Both the position numbers and the translations under genes were made by a program. Under the pieces are notes generated by a model, which saw only the letters and a program-made list of their open reading frames with translations, had not been told where the DNA came from and did not search any database. 64,000 bases of DNA from Lachnospiraceae bacterium (GTDB lineage Bacteria > Bacillota > Clostridia > Lachnospirales > Lachnospiraceae). The stretch spans positions 60,381 through 124,380 of the forward strand of contig JAAUZI010000005.1 of NCBI GenBank assembly GCA_014804645.1, given 5' to 3'. Below are positions 57,159 to 64,000 of the stretch, piece after piece (position 1 is the first letter of the stretch; each line of letters opens with the position of its first letter).

Positions 57159-58663
57159 TGGATTTTATACGCAATTTTCCCTTTTTCTCTATTGTGCTGT
57201 CCCTGTTTTCCGGCCCTCTGTCCTCTATCTTTGGAGGGAAATGGGCCAAGCGGGTCAACATGGCGGTCATTGTACTGTGCGGCGTGATGTCCGGGGCCGT
57301 GTTGTGGTATGTATTGGAGACGGGAGAGTCTTTCGTCTATACCATGGGACATTTCCCGGCTCCATGGGGAAATGAGATCCGGGCAGGAGTACTGGAAGCG
57401 CTGATGGCGGTGTTTTTCTGCGCAATCATGCTGCTGTGTATGATGGGGGGCAGCCGGGAGAGAGAAGTGGAGATTCAGGAGTCCAAGCAGAATCTGTACT
57501 ATATCATGGTGAATCTGTTGCTCTGTTCTCTGCTGGCGTTGATCTACACCAACGATCTGTTCACCGCTTATGTGTTTGTGGAGATCAACACCATCTCCGC
57601 CTGCGGTCTGATTATGATAAGGCAGAACGGGCGCACGATCGAGGCCGCCACCCGGTATATGATTATGAGCCTGCTGGGGTCGGGTCTGCTGCTGCTGGGA
57701 CTGTGTTTCCTGTATGATCTGACGGGACATTTGCTGATGAGTAATATTCAGGAGGCGGTTCGTGCGCTGACGGCAAGCGGTCAATATCAGACGCCTTTGC
57801 TGGTGTCCATCTGCCTCATGTGTGTGGGACTGGCGATCAAGAGCGCATTGTTTCCTTTCCACACCTGGCTGCCGGACGCCTACGGGTACTCCACCGTGTC
57901 CTCAGCCGCGATTTTGTCCTCTCTGGTGTCCAAGGGTTATATCTTTCTGCTGGTGAAAATTTTCTACAGGGTTATTGGGTTTGACATAATCAGCAGCAGC
58001 AAAGTGATCCATGTACTGTTTGTGTTCGGTATTGCAGGAATGATTATGGGGTCGCTGGACGCTATGCGGGAAAATGATATAAGGCGGATGATAGCTTACT
58101 CTTCTGTGGCGCAGATCGGTTACATCTACATGGGTTTTGGTCTGGGCACTGCGGAGGGAGTGACGGCCAGTATCTACCATATAATCTGCCATGCGGCCAC
58201 GAAATCCCTGCTGTTTGTGGCCGCCGCCGGCATTACGGAGGCATCCGGCGACAACAGATTTTTCAAGGATCTGAATGGCGCGGGCATCCGCAACAGACTG
58301 GCGGGGGTGGCGTTTACAGTAGGCTCCCTGTCTATGGTGGGCGTGCCCATGTTCGCGGGCTTTATCTCCAAGCTGTTTTTCTCTCAGGCGGCGGTTGGAC
58401 ATAACGTGAAAATGCTGCCTACGCTGATTGCGCTGGCTATCAGCACTATTTTGAACACGGTATACTTTATGAAAACTGTGATCCGTATTTATTCTCCCAT
58501 GGAGGATGCGGCACGGAATGCGGAATATCAGCATATCGGCATAAGGCAGCAGCCGATGAAGGCGGCGGCCATGATTCTGTTTATTCTGCTCAATGTGGTC
58601 TTGGGGTTGAACTCGGAGCCGCTGGTGGGACTGATCAGACAGGGATTGGAAATGTTCTCATAG
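57155..58663 (+). CDS. proton-conducting membrane subunit 1 (NuoL/M/N, MnhD-like)
   Basis: AYVFVEINTISACGL; GLAIKSALFPFHTWLPDAYGYSTVSSAAILSSLVSKGYIFLLVK. Confidence 0.92.
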   Translation: MMDFIRNFPFFSIVLSLFSGPLSSIFGGKWAKRVNMAVIVLCGVMSGAVLWYVLETGESFVYTMGHFPAPWGNEIRAGVLEALMAVFFCAIMLLCMMGGSREREVEIQESKQNLYYIMVNLLLCSLLALIYTNDLFTAYVFVEINTISACGLIMIRQNGRTIEAATRYMIMSLLGSGLLLLGLCFLYDLTGHLLMSNIQEAVRALTASGQYQTPLLVSICLMCVGLAIKSALFPFHTWLPDAYGYSTVSSAAILSSLVSKGYIFLLVKIFYRVIGFDIISSSKVIHVLFVFGIAGMIMGSLDAMRENDIRRMIAYSSVAQIGYIYMGFGLGTAEGVTASIYHIICHAATKSLLFVAAAGITEASGDNRFFKDLNGAGIRNRLAGVAFTVGSLSMVGVPMFAGFISKLFFSQAAVGHNVKMLPTLIALAISTILNTVYFMKTVIRIYSPMEDAARNAEYQHIGIRQQPMKAAAMILFILLNVVLGLNSEPLVGLIRQGLEMFS

Positions 58664-58719
58664 GAATCAAGATGAAGGCACAGTAGGACGTGAAATGGAT
58701 GTGCTGTGGAAAGGAAAAC

Positions 58720-60249
58720 ATGAGCGAGCTGTGGATATTAAGTCCTGCCCTGCTGGCGGCGGGCGCGGGAATTGTTCTGTTAATATGGTCATTTGCGGAG
58801 CATCTGAGAGACGGCGGTGGGGCCAATACGGAAAAAGAGTCTCACTCCGGGAAGGTGCACGGCATAGCCCTCGGCGCTCTGCTGGCGGCATCGGTGTTGG
58901 CGCTGGCTGCGGCATGGAGTGGTGACAAAAGCGTCACTTTGTTTCATCTGATGCCGGATATTCCGATCTGTTTCCGGATAGACGACATCGGTAGATGGTT
59001 TGTGACCATGGTGACGGCAGTGTGGGTGCTGGTGGGAATATACAGTACAGTATATATGCGGCACGAGGGGGAGGAAAAACGATTCTTTGGGCTGTATGTG
59101 CTGCTGTATGGTGTGTTGGTCTGTCTGGATTTTGCGGGCAATCTGGTCACGATGTACCTGTGCTACGAACTGATGACAATGGTGTCGTTTGTTTTGGTGA
59201 TGCACAATGGCAGCAGGGAGGCGATCATGGCTGCGCTGAAATACCTGTTCTACTCCCTGTGCGGCGCATACATGGGACTTTTCGGTATTTATTTCCTGTA
59301 TCGGCACTGTGACAGTCTCACATTTCAGCCCGGTGGAACCTTAAGTCCGGAGGCTGTCGGAACACACGGGGGTATTCTGCTGCTGGTGGTGTTTCTCATG
59401 TTGCTGGGGTTTGGGGCAAAGGCGGGCATGTTTCCGCTGCATGCATGGCTGCCTGCCGCTCATCCTGTGGCGCCCTCTCCAGCCTCTGCGGTGCTGTCCG
59501 GCGTCATTGTGAAATCCGGCGTACTGGCGATTATTCGAGTTGTCTTCTATATTGTGGGGGCAGATTTTCTGCGGGGAACCTGGGTGCAGTACACCTGGCT
59601 GGCGCTGACGCTGGTCACGGTGTTTATGGGCTCTCTTCTCGCCTATCGCGAACCGGTGCTAAAAAAACGTCTGGCCTATTCCACGGTCAGTCAGGTATCC
59701 TATATCCTTTTCGGTCTGGCGCTGCTCAGTCCTACAGGCTTTGCGGGAGCGCTGCTGCATCTGGCATTCCATGCCGTGGTGAAATGCGGTCTGTTTTTGG
59801 CGGCGGGAATTTTTCTGGTCTGCTGCCACAGGACCCGAGTGGAAGAGCTGGCAGGTCTGGGGCGCAGAATGCCCGCAGTGCTGTGGTGTTTTGCCATTTT
59901 GTCTCTGTCGCTGATCGGTATTCCACCCACCAGCGGCTTTGTCAGCAAGTGGTACTTGGCCCAGGGCGCTCTGGAGGCGGGAGTGGGCGCATGGGGATAT
60001 TGGGGAATAGCCGTATTGCTGGTCAGCGCTTTGCTGACGGCCGGATATCTGTTGCCCGTCGTGACAAAGGGCTTTTTTCCGGGCGCTGCCGATGGCGGCG
60101 AGACGGCGCAGGACGAGCGGCGGGAGCCGCCTGCGGCCATGCTGATTCCCCTGATACTGCTGGCAGTGCTGGCCCTGGGCATGGGTCTGCTGCCGGGATT
60201 TTTCACGGACTATGTGGGCGGCATAGCTGCTCTGGCGCTGCAGATGTGA
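58720..60249 (+). CDS. proton-conducting membrane subunit 2 (NuoL/M/N-like)
   Basis: MYLCYELMTMVSFVLV; GFGAKAGMFPLHAWLPAAHPVAPSPASAVLSGVIVKSGV. Confidence 0.92.
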   Translation: MSELWILSPALLAAGAGIVLLIWSFAEHLRDGGGANTEKESHSGKVHGIALGALLAASVLALAAAWSGDKSVTLFHLMPDIPICFRIDDIGRWFVTMVTAVWVLVGIYSTVYMRHEGEEKRFFGLYVLLYGVLVCLDFAGNLVTMYLCYELMTMVSFVLVMHNGSREAIMAALKYLFYSLCGAYMGLFGIYFLYRHCDSLTFQPGGTLSPEAVGTHGGILLLVVFLMLLGFGAKAGMFPLHAWLPAAHPVAPSPASAVLSGVIVKSGVLAIIRVVFYIVGADFLRGTWVQYTWLALTLVTVFMGSLLAYREPVLKKRLAYSTVSQVSYILFGLALLSPTGFAGALLHLAFHAVVKCGLFLAAGIFLVCCHRTRVEELAGLGRRMPAVLWCFAILSLSLIGIPPTSGFVSKWYLAQGALEAGVGAWGYWGIAVLLVSALLTAGYLLPVVTKGFFPGAADGGETAQDERREPPAAMLIPLILLAVLALGMGLLPGFFTDYVGGIAALALQM

Positions 60250-60282
60250 GCGGTATAGGGCTTTGAGGAGGGAGGAGAGCAT

Positions 60283-61764
60283 ATGCATATTGCGGTAATG
60301 ATCTCGGTGGTGCTGCTGCCGATTCTGGGAGGCGTTCTGATACCTATGCTGCCTTTTAGAAACCGGAGAGAAATGCTCTGGTATATAGAGGCTCTGGTGG
60401 TGATTAACTCCATATTGGTTATCACCATGCTGCTATATCAGCCGGAGGACGCCTTTGTGCTGTTCCGCTTTACCGGAAATCTGCGGGTCAGTTTTCATCT
60501 GGACGGTATGAGCAAGGTGTTCGCGGCCATGGCGGCGCTGCTCTGGCCTCTGGCGGTGCTGTATTCCTTTGAATATATGAGACATGAGCGATCCGAAAAA
60601 ACATTTTTTATGTTCTATGTGATTACTTATGGGGTCACGCTGGGTATCGCCATGGCGGACAATATTCTGACCATGTATTTCTTTTTTGAAATGATGAGTC
60701 TGGTGACGCTGCCTCTGATAATGCACACTCGGACCCGCGAGGCCGTGCTGGCCAGCCGCAGCTATCTGTACTATATGATTGGCGGCGCGGCGTTCGCTTT
60801 TATCGGCATGATATTTATTCTGTCCTATGGCACCACATCCAGCTTTGTGCCGGGGGGTGTGCTGGATCTGGAAAAAATAGGGGACAAGACCAACATGATG
60901 CTGTTTGTGTATGTGCTGTGTTTTCTGGGATTCGGCGTCAAGACTGCCATATGGCCCTTTTCCAACTGGCTGCCCCGGGCGGGAGTGGCGCCCACCCCGG
61001 TGACGGCTCTGCTCCATGCTGTGGCAGTGGTCAACACAGGCGCGTTTGCCACTATGCGTATTACCTACTACAGTTTTGGAACCGGGTTGTTGCGTGGGAC
61101 CTGGGCACAGAGTGTTGTGATGCTGCTGGTTATTTTTACCATAGTGTATGGCTGCAGCCGCGCATTGAAGGAGACGCACTTGAAAAGGCGTCTGGCGTGG
61201 TCCACTGTCAGCAACCTCTCCTATATTCTGTTCGGTGTGGTGCTGATGACGCCCTTAGGACTGGCGGGCGCTCTGTGTCATATGCTGTTTCACTCTTTTA
61301 TGAAGATAGGCTCTTTCTTTTGCGCAGGGGCTGTGATATATCGGACGGAGCGAAATTACGTTCATGAACTGGACGGTCTGGGGAGAAAAATGCCCAGAGT
61401 ATTTGTGATTTTTACGGTATGCGGCATGGCGCTGATGGGTGTGCCGGGGCTGGCGGGTTTCGTCAGCAAATGGCAGCTTGCCCAAGCGGCGGTGGCAAGT
61501 GAAAATCCTCTGGCCTGGGTGGGGGTGGGGGCACTGCTCGCTTCGGCGCTACTCACGGCCATGTATATGCTGACGATCTCGGTGAGGGCTTTTTTCCCGG
61601 GAAAGGATTTTGATTACGGCACAATTGCCGATGCCAAAGACCCGGGATGGATGATGCTCTTGCCTCTTGTAATATTTGTTCTGGTGATTATAGTGTTCGG
61701 TATGCACCCAGGCCCCTTTCTGGAGGCATTGCAGGGTGTGGCGTCGGTGTTGCCCGCAGAGTAG
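60283..61764 (+). CDS. proton-conducting membrane subunit 3 (NuoL/M/N-like)
   Basis: MYFFFEMMSLVTLPLIM; GFGVKTAIWPFSNWLPRAGVAPTPVTALLHAVAVVNTGAF. Confidence 0.92.
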   Translation: MHIAVMISVVLLPILGGVLIPMLPFRNRREMLWYIEALVVINSILVITMLLYQPEDAFVLFRFTGNLRVSFHLDGMSKVFAAMAALLWPLAVLYSFEYMRHERSEKTFFMFYVITYGVTLGIAMADNILTMYFFFEMMSLVTLPLIMHTRTREAVLASRSYLYYMIGGAAFAFIGMIFILSYGTTSSFVPGGVLDLEKIGDKTNMMLFVYVLCFLGFGVKTAIWPFSNWLPRAGVAPTPVTALLHAVAVVNTGAFATMRITYYSFGTGLLRGTWAQSVVMLLVIFTIVYGCSRALKETHLKRRLAWSTVSNLSYILFGVVLMTPLGLAGALCHMLFHSFMKIGSFFCAGAVIYRTERNYVHELDGLGRKMPRVFVIFTVCGMALMGVPGLAGFVSKWQLAQAAVASENPLAWVGVGALLASALLTAMYMLTISVRAFFPGKDFDYGTIADAKDPGWMMLLPLVIFVLVIIVFGMHPGPFLEALQGVASVLPAE

Positions 61765-61794
61765 GCGGAGGAATCAGAGAGAGGAGCGGCTGTA

Positions 61795-63933
61795 ATGGAG
61801 TATAGTATACATTGGAGTGTTGTGGCAGTCCTGGTATTTCTGCCTTTTCTGATGGGATTCTTCGTGTATGGGGCGGGGAGAGCTGGAGAGAAGAAACGGG
61901 AGGGCAGAGGAATCTCCCGGGCCGGGCGCACGCTGGCAATCTGCACTGTGGCGGTGGAGTTAGCCCTAATGCTTCTGCTGGCAGGTATGTTCTACTGGAA
62001 TTCCCGGATCATGCTGCTGCATCTGTATGAGGATGCGGAGATGACACTGGAATGCACGATACCTGCTGTGTGTGGCTTTGGGCTGCACTTTCGCATAGAC
62101 GGCCTGCGGCTGATTTATGCCCTGATAGCGGCGTTCATGTGGGCTATGACCACGTTTCTGTCCGGAGAGTATTTTTCCCGGCATGAACATGTGAGCCGCT
62201 TTTATCTTTTCCTGTTGTGGACGCTGGGAGCAACTATGGGCGTTTTTCTGTCGGCCGATCTTATGACCACCTTTCTGTTTTTTGAAATCATGTCCTTCAC
62301 CTCCTATGTGTGGGTGGCCCAGGAGGAAAATGTTCCCGCTCTGCGGGCGGCGGAAACCTACCTGGCGGTGGCGGTAATCGGCGGCCTGGTCATGCTGATG
62401 GGTATTTTCCTGCTGTATCATGAGCTTGGCACACTGGAGATAGCAAATCTGGCTGCCGCTGCGGCAAACCATGGAGATAAAGGGATACTGTATGCGGCGG
62501 GAGCCTGCATGTTGGTGGGCTTTGGAGCCAAGGCCGGGGCTTTTCCCCTGCATATCTGGCTGCCCAAGGCGCATCCCGTGGCGCCTGCGCCGGCCTCTGC
62601 CCTGTTGTCGGGCATTTTGACCAAGACGGGAATCTATGGAGTCCTGATTTTGAGCTGCAACCTGTTTCTGCGCGACGGTGACTGGGGAATACTGATTCTG
62701 GCGCTGGGCGTCGTCACCATGGTCGGGGGTGCCCTGTTGGCGGTGTTCTCTCTGGATCTGAAACGCACACTGGCATGTTCCTCCATGTCGCAGATCGGAT
62801 TTATTCTGGTGGGAATCGGTATGCAGGGTCTGCTGGGGGAGGAGAACGCTCTGGCGGTCCATGGGACGCTGCTTCATATGGTGAATCACTCTCTGATTAA
62901 GCTGGTATTGTTCATGGCGGCGGGCGTTATCTATATGAACACCCATGAGCTGGATTTGAATGTGATTCGCGGCTATGGACGGAAAAAACCGCTGCTAAAG
63001 GGGATATTCCTGACGGGCGCGCTGGCTATAGGGGGCATACCGCTGTTTGCCGGATATGTGAGCAAGACCCTGCTTCATGAGAGCATTGTGGAGTATGGAG
63101 GGGGTGGTCTGTTTACCGCCGTGGAATGGCTGTTTCTGATTTCCGGCGGTCTGACTGTGGCTTATATGACCAAGCTGTTTGTGGCTGTCTTTGTGGAGAA
63201 AAATAGGGATGTCGAAAGGCAGGCGGCCTACGACGAAAAAAAGCCCTATATGAATAGAGTCACGGGATTTGCGCTGACACTCAGCGCGGTGGTGCTGTTG
63301 TTATGGGGACTGGTGCCGAGATATACCATGGATTCTGCGGCCCGTCTGGGACAGAGCTTTATGGGGCTTTATGAGACCGGAGAGGCGGTGGCCTACTATA
63401 GCTGGGGTAACCTGACCGGAGCGCTGATCTCAGTCGGAATCGGCGCCGCCGTATATCTGATATTGGTGCGAAAAATGCTGATGAAAGCTCCAGCGGCGGG
63501 TGGAGAGTCCGCAGAGTATGTGAACCCCTGGCCCGCTTGGCTGGATATGGAGGAAATGTTGTACAGACCTTTGCTGCTGTCTCTGTTTCCGCTGTTGTGC
63601 GGCATTCTGTGCCGGATACTGGACAGCGCATTGGATTTGCTGGTGGTGCTGCTGCGAAAGACTCTGTACCGGGACAGCCCGCTGCCCCACGAGCTGGTGG
63701 AGGGCAACACTGTGACTACAGCTGTAGGACATGTGCTGAACGGCCTTCAATGGCTGGGCAATCGCACCTGGAAACGCAGGCATCCCTCAAGCCGGGAGTA
63801 TGTGCATCTATTGGCTATGGGTCATGCCCGCATCAAGGAAGACGGCTTTATCATACGCCGCAGTATGTCCTTTGGACTTTTGCTGTTCTGCCTGGGCCTG
63901 GGGCTGACTCTGGTGTACATTCTGCTGTTCTAG
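61795..63933 (+). CDS. proton-conducting membrane subunit 4 (NuoL-like, 712 aa with C-terminal extension)
   Basis: TFLFFEIMSFTSYVWV; GFGAKAGAFPLHIWLPKAHPVAPAPASALLSGILTKTGIYG. Confidence 0.92.
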   Translation: MEYSIHWSVVAVLVFLPFLMGFFVYGAGRAGEKKREGRGISRAGRTLAICTVAVELALMLLLAGMFYWNSRIMLLHLYEDAEMTLECTIPAVCGFGLHFRIDGLRLIYALIAAFMWAMTTFLSGEYFSRHEHVSRFYLFLLWTLGATMGVFLSADLMTTFLFFEIMSFTSYVWVAQEENVPALRAAETYLAVAVIGGLVMLMGIFLLYHELGTLEIANLAAAAANHGDKGILYAAGACMLVGFGAKAGAFPLHIWLPKAHPVAPAPASALLSGILTKTGIYGVLILSCNLFLRDGDWGILILALGVVTMVGGALLAVFSLDLKRTLACSSMSQIGFILVGIGMQGLLGEENALAVHGTLLHMVNHSLIKLVLFMAAGVIYMNTHELDLNVIRGYGRKKPLLKGIFLTGALAIGGIPLFAGYVSKTLLHESIVEYGGGGLFTAVEWLFLISGGLTVAYMTKLFVAVFVEKNRDVERQAAYDEKKPYMNRVTGFALTLSAVVLLLWGLVPRYTMDSAARLGQSFMGLYETGEAVAYYSWGNLTGALISVGIGAAVYLILVRKMLMKAPAAGGESAEYVNPWPAWLDMEEMLYRPLLLSLFPLLCGILCRILDSALDLLVVLLRKTLYRDSPLPHELVEGNTVTTAVGHVLNGLQWLGNRTWKRRHPSSREYVHLLAMGHARIKEDGFIIRRSMSFGLLLFCLGLGLTLVYILLF

Positions 63934-63947
63934 TGTACGGTATACTA

Positions 63948-64000
63948 GGGCTGCGTGCTGTGGTTTGACCGTCTACAGATTTTCTACCGTGCGCAGCCCC
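63948..64000 (+). terminator. possible terminator cut by the window edge
   Basis: GGGCTGCG (63948-63955) / CGCAGCCC (63992-63999) stem at the window end; no U tract visible. Confidence 0.35.

Noticed and set aside
61966-62946. 326-aa minus-strand ORF opposite the fourth antiporter subunit
   Set aside because: His/Gln-rich antisense artefact; the plus strand has conserved NuoL-type motifs.
1-64000. CRISPR arrays, rRNA, tRNA, prophage modules or insertion sequences
   Set aside because: None seen on reading intergenic regions; only the Rpn-type gene has a possible mobility link. A tRNAscan/Infernal run would be needed to exclude small RNAs.

Overview
The window looks like a contiguous chromosomal segment of a Lachnospiraceae-type Firmicute (judged from protein families and Shine-Dalgarno style only). 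Left to right: an ABC/FtsX permease tail; a DUF6483 gene; an ABC exporter with LytTR and DUF3021 partners; a QueG-like Fe-S protein; dCTP deaminase; NagA; a FRG-domain protein; small enzymes (GNATs, MGMT, DegV, APH); a sulfur amino acid island (two MetNIQ-type ABC transporters, an Rrf2 regulator, an HD protein, an M20 amidohydrolase); a minus-strand block (GNAT-APH fusion, DUF2441, methyltransferase, Rpn-type nuclease, CD3324-like HTH); a RelBE-type toxin-antitoxin pair; a tandem pair of secreted paralogs; a LacI-controlled maltodextrin import and degradation operon; GH2 and GH43 genes; MFS and ABC transporters; and a multi-subunit Mrp/Mbh-like cation/proton antiporter operon that runs to the window end. 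The most interesting signal is an unannotated 37-codon ORF (14379..14492) with the run Met-Cys-Cys-Cys-Arg-Met. It lies between a consensus promoter carrying an Rrf2/CymR-like inverted repeat and a hairpin+U7 terminator, just ahead of metN. The RNA can form mutually exclusive terminator and antiterminator pairings, so this may be a cysteine-responsive attenuator. Also notable are the antiporter operon with four NuoL/M/N-like subunits and a MbhE-MnhB fusion, a GNAT-APH fusion, and several gene remnants. All family calls come from reading motifs; no database search was run.
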